Positions 46,167-53,861 of a stretch of 58,671 nt of DNA are shown in pieces. This DNA comes from Burkholderiales bacterium. GTDB taxonomy: Bacteria; Pseudomonadota; Gammaproteobacteria; Burkholderiales; Burkholderiaceae_C. The stretch's first letter is position 1, and each line of letters begins with the position of its first letter. The notes below the pieces were generated by a model. That model made no database searches, was not told where the DNA came from, and saw nothing but the letters and a program-made list of their open reading frames with translations. A program made the position numbers and the translations under genes. The stretch is taken from the NCBI GenBank assembly GCA_019509985.1, contig JAEKLF010000050.1, forward strand, positions 1-58,671, in the 5' to 3' direction.

Positions 46167-47585
46167 ATGGACACCGCGCTGCAGGAACGCCTGCACCTGG
46201 CGCTGACGACGCAGCGTCGCGCCTTCGAGGCCGAGCGCATGCCCTCGTACGAGGTGCGCCGCAACCGGCTGGAACGGCTGCTTGCGATGACGCGCCAGCA
46301 TGGCGAGGCTCTGGCTGCCGCGATGGCCCAGGACTTCGGCCACCGTGCCCGCCAGGAGTCTCTGCTGGCCGACATCTTCACCGTCGAGTCCGGCGCACGC
46401 CATGCGTTGAAGCATTTGCGCGGCTGGATGAAACCCAGGCGCGTGGCCACGCCGCTGCACTTCCTGCCCGGCCGCAATGTGCTGATGCGCCAGCCCCTGG
46501 GCGTCGTCGGCATCGTGTCGCCCTGGAACTACCCGTACTACCTCGCGATGGAGCCGGCCATTGCCGCGCTGGCCGCCGGCAACCGCGTGCTGATCAAGCC
46601 CTCGGAGCTGACGCCGGTCACGTCTGAGCTGATGGCGCGCCTGGTCGCCGGGCGCTTCGCGCCCGAGGAGATGCAGGTCATCACCGGCGACGCCGAGGTC
46701 GGCAAGGCCTTCACCGAACTGCCCTTTGACCACCTGTTCTTCACCGGCTCCACCGCCGTGGGCCGCCTTGTGGCGCAGGCTGCGGCGAAGCACCTGACGC
46801 CGGTGACGCTGGAGCTGGGCGGCAAGTCGCCCGCCATCATCGACCGCAGCTGCGACCTGAAGCTGACCGCGTCGCGCCTGGCCTTCGGCAAGCTCTTCAA
46901 CGCGGGCCAGACCTGCGTGGCACCGGACTACCTGCTGGTGCCCCGTGAAATGGTCGAGCCGTTGAGCCAGCAGATCCTGGCCGAGATGCGCCGCATGTAC
47001 CCGCGAATCGCCGGTAATGCCGACTACACCAGCATCGCCACGCCGCGCCACCACGCGCGCCTGCAAGGCCTGATCGCCGATGCCGCCGCCCGCGGCGCCC
47101 GCGTGCTGCGCAGCCACGACGTGCAGCCTGGTCCAAGCCAGGACCGCCGCCTGGTGCCCGCGCTGCTGCTGGACGTGCCACCCGACGCGACCGTGATGCA
47201 GGAAGAAATCTTCGGCCCGCTGCTGCCCGTCGTCGGCTACGACAAGGTGGATGACGCGCTGGACCACATCAACCGCGGCGACCGCCCGCTGGCGCTGTAC
47301 TGGTTCGGCCAGGACGACGCCGCGCGCGACCACGTGATGCGCGAAACCCATGCCGGCGGCGTGACCATCAATGACTGCCTGTGGCACCTGGGCCAGGAGG
47401 CGCAGCCTTTCGGCGGCGTTGGCGCCAGCGGCATGGGCTCGTACCACGGCGAGTGGGGCTTTCGCACCTTCAGCAAGGAGAAGCCGCTGTTCATCCAGTC
47501 GCGCTTTGCCGGCACCAAGCTGTTCCAACCGCCCTATGGCAAGACGTTCGAGCGTCTGTTGAATCTGTTGAAGAAGGTGGCCTGA
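46167..47585 (+). CDS. Coniferyl-aldehyde-dehydrogenase-like aldehyde dehydrogenase
   Basis: NAD(P)-dependent aldehyde dehydrogenase of 472 residues, closest in pattern to the coniferyl aldehyde dehydrogenase (CalB) group that lacks the long N-terminus. GVVGIVSPWNYPYYLA binds cofactor, FTGSTAVGR is the nucleotide loop, the catalytic Glu lies in LELGGKSPAI and the nucleophile Cys in AGQTCVAPDYLL; EEIFGPLLPV and FGGVGASGMGSYHG follow. It is the first gene of a tight set with a Tat-signal protein and a GMC oxidoreductase, so it probably oxidises the aldehyde made by the GMC enzyme. The real substrate is unknown and could be a long-chain or aromatic aldehyde. Confidence 0.88.
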   Translation: MDTALQERLHLALTTQRRAFEAERMPSYEVRRNRLERLLAMTRQHGEALAAAMAQDFGHRARQESLLADIFTVESGARHALKHLRGWMKPRRVATPLHFLPGRNVLMRQPLGVVGIVSPWNYPYYLAMEPAIAALAAGNRVLIKPSELTPVTSELMARLVAGRFAPEEMQVITGDAEVGKAFTELPFDHLFFTGSTAVGRLVAQAAAKHLTPVTLELGGKSPAIIDRSCDLKLTASRLAFGKLFNAGQTCVAPDYLLVPREMVEPLSQQILAEMRRMYPRIAGNADYTSIATPRHHARLQGLIADAAARGARVLRSHDVQPGPSQDRRLVPALLLDVPPDATVMQEEIFGPLLPVVGYDKVDDALDHINRGDRPLALYWFGQDDAARDHVMRETHAGGVTINDCLWHLGQEAQPFGGVGASGMGSYHGEWGFRTFSKEKPLFIQSRFAGTKLFQPPYGKTFERLLNLLKKVA

Positions 47586-48097
47586 TGCAGCGCCGACGAC
47601 TCCTGAAATTGGGCCTGGGCGCCGCCATCGTCATCGGCGTGGCCGGTGCGGGCGTGGCGCTGATCAAGCCGGGCCTGGTGGACAACAAGCTCAGCCCCGG
47701 CTCGCGCGAGCTGATGCGCGCCGCCGCGCAGGCCGTGCTCGGCGACCTGCTGCCTCCCGCCGGCGCCGGGCGCGAAGCGGCCCTTGATGCCCAGCTCACC
47801 CGCCTCGACCTGAGCATCGCGGCCCTGCCCGCGGCCACGCGCAAGGAGCTGTCCGACGCGCTCGGCCTGCTGGCCACCGCCGCCGGCCGCTTCGCCCTCG
47901 TGGGCCTCTCCAAACCCTGGGCTGAAGCCAGCGCCCAGGACATCCAGCAAGCTCTCGACGCGATGCGCCTGTCCTCGTCCAACACCAAGCAGCAGATCTA
48001 TCACGCGCTGCGCGACCTGAATGCCATCGCCTTCTTCACCGAGCCGGGCAACTGGAAGACCGCGGGCTACGCCGGCCCGAGGGAGATCACGGCATGA
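47585..48097 (+). CDS. Tat-signal small subunit partnering the GMC oxidoreductase
   Basis: Protein of 170 residues with a twin-arginine type signal (MQRRRLLKLGLGAAIVIG, then a hydrophobic core to AGVALI). The mature part is helical; PGSRELMRAAAQAVLGDLLP resembles the start of gluconate-2-dehydrogenase subunit 3-like proteins. The ATG overlaps the aldehyde dehydrogenase stop (TGATG), and its end overlaps the GMC gene by 4 nt. In sorbitol and gluconate dehydrogenases a small Tat-signal subunit carries the signal-less GMC subunit across the membrane; the same role is inferred here. Confidence 0.7.
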   Translation: MQRRRLLKLGLGAAIVIGVAGAGVALIKPGLVDNKLSPGSRELMRAAAQAVLGDLLPPAGAGREAALDAQLTRLDLSIAALPAATRKELSDALGLLATAAGRFALVGLSKPWAEASAQDIQQALDAMRLSSSNTKQQIYHALRDLNAIAFFTEPGNWKTAGYAGPREITA

Positions 48098-49704
48098 GCG
48101 CGCTGCCCGACCCCATCCTCGAAGGCCTGCAACGTGGCTGGAAGGTGCACGGCGGCCCGCACGCCGCACTGCCCGCCACGCTGGACTGCGACGTCGCCAT
48201 CATCGGCAGCGGCGCCGGTGCTGGCATCACGGCCGAGATGCTGGCCCGCGCCGGCCTGAAGATCGTCATCGTCGAAGAAGGCCCGCTGCGTTCCAGCAGC
48301 CAGTTCAAGCAGCGCGAGGCCGACGCCTATCCGCAGCTCTACCAGGAAGCCGCCGGCCGCAAGACGCTGGACCAGGCGATGAACATCCTGCAGGGCCGCT
48401 GCGTCGGCGGCTCGACGACGGTCAACTGGACCGGCTGCTTCCGCACGCCGCCTGACGCGCTGGCCTACTGGGGTGACACCTTCGGCCTCACCGACTTCAA
48501 TGAAGCCGCGATGGCGCCGTGGTTCGAGCAGGCCGAGCGGCGCCTGAACATCGGCGACTGGCTGACCGAGCCCAACGAGAACAACGACGTGCTCAAGCGC
48601 GGCGCCGAGAAGCTGGGCATACCGGCCAAGGTCGTGCGCCGCAACGTCAAGGGCTGCTGGAACCTCGGCTCCTGCGGCATGGGCTGCCCGACCAACGCCA
48701 AGCAGTCCATGCTCGTCAGCACGCTGCCCGCGGCGCTGGACCTGGGCGCGACGATGCTGGTGCAGACGCGCGCGGCGCGGCTGGAGCTGCAGGGAGACAA
48801 GGTCACCGCGCTGGTCGCCGAGCCGGTCGCGCTGGACGGCAGCGTCACCGGCGCATCGGTGCGCATCACCGCCAGGCACTACGTCGTCGCCGGCGGCGCC
48901 ATCAACTCGCCGGCGCTGCTGCTGCGCTCCAACGCGCCCGACCCCCACAGGCTGCTGGGCAAGCGCACCTTTCTGCACCCGACGGCCGGCGGCGTGGCGC
49001 TGTTCGACCACGACGTGGCCGGCTGGGCAGGCGCGCCGCTGTCGGTGTTCTGCGACCACTTCCTGCACCAGGGCCCGGTCGACGGCCCGGTGGGCTACAA
49101 GCTCGAGGTCGCTCCGGTGCACCCGGCCTTTGCGCTGACCAACGGCGGCGGCATCGGTGCCGAGCTGGTGCAGCGCGCCCAGGACATGCCGCGCACGCAG
49201 CTGATGATCGCCTTGCTGCGCGATGGCTTTCATGCCGATGCGGCCGGTGGCGCCGTCAAGCTACGCGGCGACGGCACGCCGGTGCTGGACTACGCGCTCA
49301 GCGACTACCTGCTCGACGGCGTGCGTCGCGCCTACCTGACCATGGCCGAGATCCAGTTCGCGGCCGGCGCCAAGACCGTGCGCCCGGTGCACGAGCAGGC
49401 GGCGGGCTACGCCAATCTCGACGAAGCCAAGAAGGGCATTGCCGGCCTGGCGATGAAGCCCTTCCTCGCCACCGTCGGCAGCGCCCACGTGATGGGCGGC
49501 TGCACGATGGCGGCCGACGCGGGCCGCGGCGTCGTCAGGCCCGACGGGCAGCACTGGCAACTGGCCAACCTGTCGGTGCACGACGGCTCGGTGTTCCCGA
49601 CCAGCCTGGGCGCCAACCCGCAGCTGACGGTCTACGGCATCGCCACGCGCCTGAGCAGCGGCCTCATCCAACGCCTGGGCGGCAAGCCCGTGCAGCTCGC
49701 CTGA
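48094..49704 (+). CDS. GMC-family FAD oxidoreductase (alcohol oxidase/dehydrogenase type)
   Basis: Flavoprotein of 536 residues. The FAD Rossmann loop is IIGSGAGAGITAEMLARAG with VIVEEGP; GRCVGGSTTVNW is the second FAD motif; the active-site His lies in GSAHVMGGCTM and the conserved end is SLGANPQLTVYGIA. It has no signal peptide; the Tat-signal protein before it probably carries it out. C188-X5-C194-X3-C198 (GCWNLGSCGMGCPTNAKQS) resembles the 3Fe-4S cysteines of bacterial FAD-glucose dehydrogenase and also the Cys motif of long-chain fatty alcohol oxidases. The substrate is probably an alcohol whose aldehyde goes to the neighbouring dehydrogenase. Confidence 0.87.
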   Translation: MSALPDPILEGLQRGWKVHGGPHAALPATLDCDVAIIGSGAGAGITAEMLARAGLKIVIVEEGPLRSSSQFKQREADAYPQLYQEAAGRKTLDQAMNILQGRCVGGSTTVNWTGCFRTPPDALAYWGDTFGLTDFNEAAMAPWFEQAERRLNIGDWLTEPNENNDVLKRGAEKLGIPAKVVRRNVKGCWNLGSCGMGCPTNAKQSMLVSTLPAALDLGATMLVQTRAARLELQGDKVTALVAEPVALDGSVTGASVRITARHYVVAGGAINSPALLLRSNAPDPHRLLGKRTFLHPTAGGVALFDHDVAGWAGAPLSVFCDHFLHQGPVDGPVGYKLEVAPVHPAFALTNGGGIGAELVQRAQDMPRTQLMIALLRDGFHADAAGGAVKLRGDGTPVLDYALSDYLLDGVRRAYLTMAEIQFAAGAKTVRPVHEQAAGYANLDEAKKGIAGLAMKPFLATVGSAHVMGGCTMAADAGRGVVRPDGQHWQLANLSVHDGSVFPTSLGANPQLTVYGIATRLSSGLIQRLGGKPVQLA

Positions 49705-49706
49705 GC

Positions 49707-50018
49707 ATGATCATCGAGATCGCCCAGCTGCAGGTGCGGCCCGGCCAGGGCGCCGAGTTCGAGGCCGCCTTCGCCAGCGCGCAGCGCATCATCTCCGCCA
49801 TGCCCGGCTACCTCGGCCACGAGCTGCAGCGCTGCCTGGAGCGGGCCGACCACTACATGCTGCTGGTGCGCTGGCAGACGGTCGAGCATCACGAACTGGG
49901 CTTTCGCAAGTCCGCCGAGTACCAGGAATGGCGCCGGCTGCTGCACCACTTCTACGACCCCTTCCCGACGGTGCTGCACTACGAGACCGTCGCCGGTCCG
50001 GGGCTGCAGGGCGGCTGA
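49707..50018 (+). CDS. ABM-domain (antibiotic biosynthesis monooxygenase-like) protein
   Basis: Small ferredoxin-like alpha/beta barrel protein of 103 residues. MIIEIAQLQVRPGQGAEFEA, SAMPGYLGHELQRCLE and YMLLVRWQTVEHH are the usual strand-helix-strand pattern of the family, and SAEYQEWRRLLHHFYDPFP ends it. Members act as heme-degrading enzymes, quinol monooxygenases or have no known activity. The ATG is 2 nt after the GMC gene, so it belongs to the same transcript. Its role in the alcohol/aldehyde set is unknown. Confidence 0.8.
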   Translation: MIIEIAQLQVRPGQGAEFEAAFASAQRIISAMPGYLGHELQRCLERADHYMLLVRWQTVEHHELGFRKSAEYQEWRRLLHHFYDPFPTVLHYETVAGPGLQGG

Positions 50019-50025
50019 AGGCCGC

Positions 50026-50055
50026 GCATGCGGGCGACGAGAATCGCCCGCATGC
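50026..50055 (+). promoter_or_regulatory. Perfect 12-bp hairpin over the GNAT start region
   Basis: GCATGCGGGCGA (50026-50037), loop CGAGAA, TCGCCCGCATGC (50044-50055) is a perfect inverted repeat starting 8 nt after the ABM stop. Both candidate ATG codons of the GNAT gene (50028 and 50052) lie in its arms. It has no T-run, so it is not a classical terminator; it could limit translation of the next gene. Confidence 0.7.
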
Positions 50056-50582
50056 CCATCACCATCCGCACTGCCGCGCCGCAGGATGCCGCGCTGCTGG
50101 CCACCTTTGCGGCCCAGGCCTTCGCCGACACCTACCGCGAGTTGAGCGATGCGCAGGAGATCGCCGACTACGTGGCCGAGCACTTCCGGCCGGAGGTCAT
50201 GGCCGGCGTCATCGCCGATGCCGGCTGCACCACGCTGCTGGCCTGGGTCGGCCAGCAACTGGCGGGTTATGCCATCGTCGCGTCCGCGCCGGCGCCGGAC
50301 TGCGTGACCGGGCCGGCGCCGTTGAAGCTGTGGCGCATCTATCTGGGTGAAGGCTTCCTCGGCCAGGGCCTGGGCGCAAGGCTGATGAACGCGGTCCACG
50401 CCGAAGCCCGCCGCCGCGGCGCTCGCACGCTCTGGCTGGGCGTCTACGATCGCAACGTGCGCGCGGTGCAGTTCTACGAGCGCGCCGGCTTCGCCAAGGT
50501 CGGCGGCCAGGAGTTCCTCTTCGGCGGCCAGATCTACATCGACCCGATCTACGCGGCCGCGGTGTGGCCGGCAACGGAGTGA
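50028..50582 (+). CDS. GNAT-family N-acetyltransferase
   Basis: Acetyl-CoA-dependent acetyltransferase of 184 residues (or 176 from the ATG at 50052). The start at 50028 is favoured because GAAGG lies about 7 nt upstream, but the N-terminal PITIRTAAPQDAALL of the family fits the second start as well. Motif A is IYLGEGFLGQGLGARLMNAV, binding the pyrophosphate of acetyl-CoA, and motif B is GVYDRNVRAVQFYERAGF. The substrate is unknown. Both starts lie in a perfect hairpin. Confidence 0.85.
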   Translation: MRATRIARMPITIRTAAPQDAALLATFAAQAFADTYRELSDAQEIADYVAEHFRPEVMAGVIADAGCTTLLAWVGQQLAGYAIVASAPAPDCVTGPAPLKLWRIYLGEGFLGQGLGARLMNAVHAEARRRGARTLWLGVYDRNVRAVQFYERAGFAKVGGQEFLFGGQIYIDPIYAAAVWPATE

Positions 50583-50587
50583 AGACC

Positions 50588-50977
50588 ATGATCGAAGGTT
50601 CGTGTCTTTGCGGCAGCGTCCGCTGGCGCTTCGATGGCCAGCCTGACGGTGCGACCGCCTGCAACTGCACGGCCTGCCGCCGCTACGGGGTGCTGTGGGC
50701 CTACGACCATGTGGACGAAGGCATCCATGTCGTCGGCCCCACGCAGGCCTATGTGCGCGGCAAGGCGCTGGAGTTCCATTTCTGCCCGACCTGCGGTTGC
50801 GTGACCCATTGGCGCGGGCTGCGGCTGGAAGAGGACGGGCGACGGCGCATCGCCGTCAACCTGCGCCTGGCCGAGCCGGGCGCCGTCGCGGCCATCCCCA
50901 TCGACCATTTCGACGGTCTGGACAGCTTCGACGACCTGCCGCGCGATGGTCGCTGCGTCGCCGACTACTGGTTCTAG
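50588..50977 (+). CDS. GFA-family (glutathione-dependent formaldehyde-activating-like) zinc protein
   Basis: Protein of 129 residues. Conserved cysteines for two zinc sites are visible: GSCLCGSVRW at the start, CNCTACRRYG and FHFCPTCGCVTHW. The family fold was named after an enzyme proposed to join formaldehyde and glutathione, but most members have no proven activity. The ATG at 50588 follows GGAG at about 7 nt; an earlier in-frame GTG at 50564 is in the GNAT gene and less likely. It starts 5 nt after the GNAT stop, so the two are cotranscribed. Confidence 0.85.
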   Translation: MIEGSCLCGSVRWRFDGQPDGATACNCTACRRYGVLWAYDHVDEGIHVVGPTQAYVRGKALEFHFCPTCGCVTHWRGLRLEEDGRRRIAVNLRLAEPGAVAAIPIDHFDGLDSFDDLPRDGRCVADYWF

Positions 50978-51093
50978 TTGTCCTGTCCTACGCGTAAGCC
51001 CTTGAAACCGGAAGCTCCGGCATCAGATCAGGGGCGCAAACTGCCATTTGCCGGCGAGCGCGGCCCGCGGGCGATGGTTTGAGGAGTGTTGCA

Positions 51094-51969
51094 ATGAAAT
51101 TCCCCCGATTCCTGTTGCTGTGCCTGGGCCTGCTGGCCGCGCTGTGGATGGGCGCGGCCCAGGCGGAGCCGACGGTCAAGGACGTGCAGGCCGCCACCCA
51201 GCGCGGTGACTACGCCGAGGCCGAGAAGCTGGTGCGCGAGGTCATCGCCGCCAAGCCCGACAGCGCCCGCGCGCAGTACGTGCTGGCCGAGATCCTGGCC
51301 CATGAGCGCCAGTTCAACGAGGCGGCGGAGCACGTGCGCCGCGCCCGTGCGATAGACCCGGCCATCAAGTTCGCCGACCCGGTCAAGTTCAGCGCCTTCG
51401 AGCAGTTGCTGCAACGCGAGCAAGCCGCGGCCGCGAAGTCGACCGCCGTGCCGGCCGTTGTCAGCGCCGCACCGCCGCAGCGGGCTGCGCCGGCCGAGAG
51501 CAGCAGCGGCGGTGGCGTGCCGGTCTGGCTGCTGATCGCGGGCGTCGTCATCTTCATCTGGCTGGCCATGCGCTGGATGCGCAGCCGCACCGCCGTGCAG
51601 ACCCAGCCCGCCATGGCGGGTGGTTATGGCCCGGGCGGCTACGGCCCTGGTGGCTACGGCGTGCCACAGCAGCCCTCGTCCGGCGGGCCCGGCCTGATGG
51701 GCGTTGGCCTGGGCGTGGCGGGCGGCGTCGCTGCCGGCATGCTGGCCGAGAAGCTGCTGCACGAAGGACATGACGACCGCAGCATCCCGCGCGACCGCGA
51801 CGTCGGTGGCAACGGCCTGATCCCCGGCAGCTTCGACAACGGCGGCAACAGCGCCGCGGACGAACTGAGCCGCCGCGACGTCGACTTCGGCAACGGTGAC
51901 GGCTGGGGCGGCGGCGATGCCGGCGGTGGCGACTTCGGCGGCGGCGGTGGCGGCAGCGACGACTGGTAG
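51094..51969 (+). CDS. Membrane protein with TPR-like region and Gly-rich tail
   Basis: Protein of 291 residues with a signal peptide (MKFPRFLLLCLGLLAALWMG to AQA). Residues about 27-95 form helical TPR-like hairpins (YAEAEKLVREVIAAKPDSAR; EHVRRARAIDPAIKF). An Ala/Pro linker and a transmembrane helix (VPVWLLIAGVVIFIWLAMRW) follow. The rest is a low-complexity tail with GGYGPGGYGPGGYG repeats and a long Gly/Asp end (GGGDAGGGDFGGGGGGSDDW). GAGGAG lies 7 nt before the ATG. Similar Gly-rich tails occur in many bacterial membrane proteins of unknown function. No function is recognised. Confidence 0.7.
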   Translation: MKFPRFLLLCLGLLAALWMGAAQAEPTVKDVQAATQRGDYAEAEKLVREVIAAKPDSARAQYVLAEILAHERQFNEAAEHVRRARAIDPAIKFADPVKFSAFEQLLQREQAAAAKSTAVPAVVSAAPPQRAAPAESSSGGGVPVWLLIAGVVIFIWLAMRWMRSRTAVQTQPAMAGGYGPGGYGPGGYGVPQQPSSGGPGLMGVGLGVAGGVAAGMLAEKLLHEGHDDRSIPRDRDVGGNGLIPGSFDNGGNSAADELSRRDVDFGNGDGWGGGDAGGGDFGGGGGGSDDW

Positions 51970-51975
51970 CCACTG

Positions 51976-52096
51976 AGGCCCCTCGTCCAACGAGTACTTT
52001 GGCCGGTCCCCGGAGGGGATGGCGATGCTTGCGGCGTCGAGCCGCAAGCACATCGCCAGCGCGGGCCGGCTTGGGAGCGGCCCGGCGCTCGGCCCG
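51976..52096 (+). repeat. Copy B of GC-rich palindromic repeat
   Basis: GGCCCCTCG start, GGTCCCCGGAGGGG (52005-52018), a central bulged hairpin (GCGATG 52022-52027 and TTGCGGC 52029-52035 pairing with GCCGCAA 52041-52047 and CATCGC 52051-52056), and the block GGGCCGGCTTGGGAGCGGCC (from 52063) followed by CGGCGCTCGGCCC. It matches copy A along its length. It fills most of the gap before the acyltransferase gene. Confidence 0.75.
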
Positions 52097-52136
52097 CAAA
52101 TTCCATGCGCCCTGGGGCCCCCGATAATCCGGCCCC

Positions 52137-52787
52137 ATGACGCCAGCCGCCTTCACCGGCCAGTTGCTCGCCTTCATCGCCCGTCTCATCACGGGCGCGC
52201 AGGGACACTGGAAGGGCTGCCCGCCACAAGCCGAGCAGCGCATCTACATCGCCAACCACCAGAGTCACTTCGATCTCGTCCTGATCTGGGCCGCGTTCCC
52301 GCATGAACTGCGCGCCCAGACCCGCGCCATCGCGGCGCGGGACTACTGGACCCGGAGCGCCTTCAAGCGCTGGCTGACCACCGAAGTCTTCAACGCGATC
52401 TACGTCAGCCGCACGCGTGCCAACCCCGACGAGGACCCGCTGGAGCCTCTCGTCGAGGCACTGGCAAGCGGCGACTCGCTGGTCATCTTTCCCGAGGGCA
52501 CGCGCTCCAACAAGGGCAATCCGCAGCCCTTCAAGAGCGGCATCTACCACCTCGCCGAGCAGTTCCCGCACGTGCCGCTGATCCCCACGTGGATCGACAA
52601 TGTGCAGCGCGTGATGCCCAAGGGCGAGGTCGTGCCGGTGCCCATCCTGTGCACGGTGACCTTCGGTGCGCCCATCCAGCTGCAGGAGGGCGAGAGCAAG
52701 GCCGACTTCCTATGCCGCGCCCGCGAGGCGGTCATGGAGCAGCGGCCCGATCCTCACGCCGTCGGCCGTGATTCAGGAAACGACTGA
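52137..52787 (+). CDS. 1-acyl-sn-glycerol-3-phosphate acyltransferase-like protein
   Basis: Acyltransferase of 216 residues that adds a fatty acid to lysophosphatidic acid or a related lysolipid, probably at the inner membrane. The catalytic H41-X4-D46 motif is ANHQSHFDLVLIW; VIFPEGTRSNKG binds the glycerol phosphate; a helix precedes them. The next gene is CdsA-like and starts at its stop (TGATG), so the pair would make phosphatidic acid and then CDP-diacylglycerol. The GC-rich repeat copy B is just upstream. It is shorter than housekeeping PlsC (about 245), so it may be a second, specialised copy. Confidence 0.85.
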   Translation: MTPAAFTGQLLAFIARLITGAQGHWKGCPPQAEQRIYIANHQSHFDLVLIWAAFPHELRAQTRAIAARDYWTRSAFKRWLTTEVFNAIYVSRTRANPDEDPLEPLVEALASGDSLVIFPEGTRSNKGNPQPFKSGIYHLAEQFPHVPLIPTWIDNVQRVMPKGEVVPVPILCTVTFGAPIQLQEGESKADFLCRAREAVMEQRPDPHAVGRDSGND

Positions 52788-53785
52788 TGGACTGGCTCAA
52801 AAGGCTGAGTCCCAACGAGCAGGTGGCCCTGCTCTTCGTCGTGCTGTTCGGCTTCCTGACGCTGCTGACGCTGGGCCTGTTCCTGAACTCGTTGCGTGAG
52901 CGTGAGGACGAGGACGAGAGGATCGCGTCGCAGCTGACCTGGGAGCGCGTGCGCCGCGACCTGCGCGCGGCCTGGATCGGCGGCTGCATGTTCTGGGCCG
53001 CGTGGATCTCCGGGCCGCTCGGCGCCACGCTGCTGTTCGCGCTGTTCTCCTTCCTGGCGCTGCGCGAGTTCATCACCCTCGTGCACACCCAGCGCAGCGA
53101 CCACCGCACGCTGATCGTCGCCTTCTTCGTGCTGCTGCCGGTGCAGTACATGATCTGCGGCACGCGCTTCTTCGACCTGTTCACCGTCTTCCTGCCGGTC
53201 TATGGCTTCCTCGTGCTGCCCATCGTCAGCGCGCTGGCCGATGACCCGCGCCACTACCTCGAGCGCAACGCCAAGATCCAGTGGGGCGTCATGGTCTGCG
53301 TCTACGGCCTGTCCCACGCGCCCGCGCTGCTGCTGTTGGACTTCCCCGGCTTCACGGGGCGGGGCGCCTTCCTGCTGTTCTTCCTCGTCATGGTCGTCGC
53401 GTCCTCGCAGATCGCCCAGGAGATCGCCACCCGCACGATGCGCCGCCGCCCGGTCGCGCGGCGCATCAGCCGCAGCTTCTCGATGCGCGCCTGGTGGATC
53501 GGCACACTGACCGGCTCGCTCGCGGGGCTGCTGCTGTTCTGGATCACGCCCTTCAAGGCCGGCCAGGCGCTGGCCATGGCCTTCCTGACGGCCGCGGCAG
53601 CGGGCTTTGGCGGCCTCGTCATGAAGGCGCTGAAGAAGGATGCCGGCGTGCTGTACTGGGGCAACCGCAGCTCCATCACCGGCGCTGTTGGCCTGCTTGA
53701 TCGCATCGCCGTGCTGTGCTTCGCGGCGCCGGTGCTGTTCCATTCCGTGCGCTGGTATTTCCAGCTGCCGTTCGGACCCAGATGA
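52787..53785 (+). CDS. CdsA-like phosphatidate cytidylyltransferase
   Basis: Integral membrane enzyme of 332 residues that makes CDP-diacylglycerol from phosphatidate and CTP. About seven to eight hydrophobic segments are visible. The family signature near the C-terminus reads [36 protein letters not shown], close to the usual S-x-x-K-R-x-x-x-K-D-x-x-x-x-x-P-G-H-G-G-x-x-D-R, but GHGG is replaced by GNRSS, and the K-D and D-R are kept. Together with the acyltransferase it forms a two-gene lipid operon. It looks like a divergent member, so a somewhat different lipid substrate is possible. Confidence 0.83.
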   Translation: MDWLKRLSPNEQVALLFVVLFGFLTLLTLGLFLNSLREREDEDERIASQLTWERVRRDLRAAWIGGCMFWAAWISGPLGATLLFALFSFLALREFITLVHTQRSDHRTLIVAFFVLLPVQYMICGTRFFDLFTVFLPVYGFLVLPIVSALADDPRHYLERNAKIQWGVMVCVYGLSHAPALLLLDFPGFTGRGAFLLFFLVMVVASSQIAQEIATRTMRRRPVARRISRSFSMRAWWIGTLTGSLAGLLLFWITPFKAGQALAMAFLTAAAAGFGGLVMKALKKDAGVLYWGNRSSITGAVGLLDRIAVLCFAAPVLFHSVRWYFQLPFGPR

Positions 53786-53860
53786 CCGCCCCCACGCGAA
53801 CTTTGTTCGCTGCCCCCCGAGGGGGCGGCATCGCCCTTGGGGCGGCCCGGCGGGCGATGC
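53786..53860 (+). repeat. Copy D: related GC-rich repeat before ruvC
   Basis: GCCCCCACGCGAACTTTGTT (53788 onward) contains the hairpin GCGAAC/GTTCGC (53796-53810), followed by CCCCCCGAGGGGGC and GGCGGCCCGGCGGGC. The CCCCCGAGGGG core is shared with copies A-C, but the rest differs. It reaches to within a few bases of the ruvC start codon, so it also forms the ruvC leader. Confidence 0.6.
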
Positions 53861-53861
53861 G

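Noticed and set aside
49681..50018. Reading of the region after the GMC gene as part of the GMC protein
   Set aside because: A 499-residue frame runs through both genes, but it is a shadow; the GMC stop at 49702-49704 and the ABM start at 49707 are clear.
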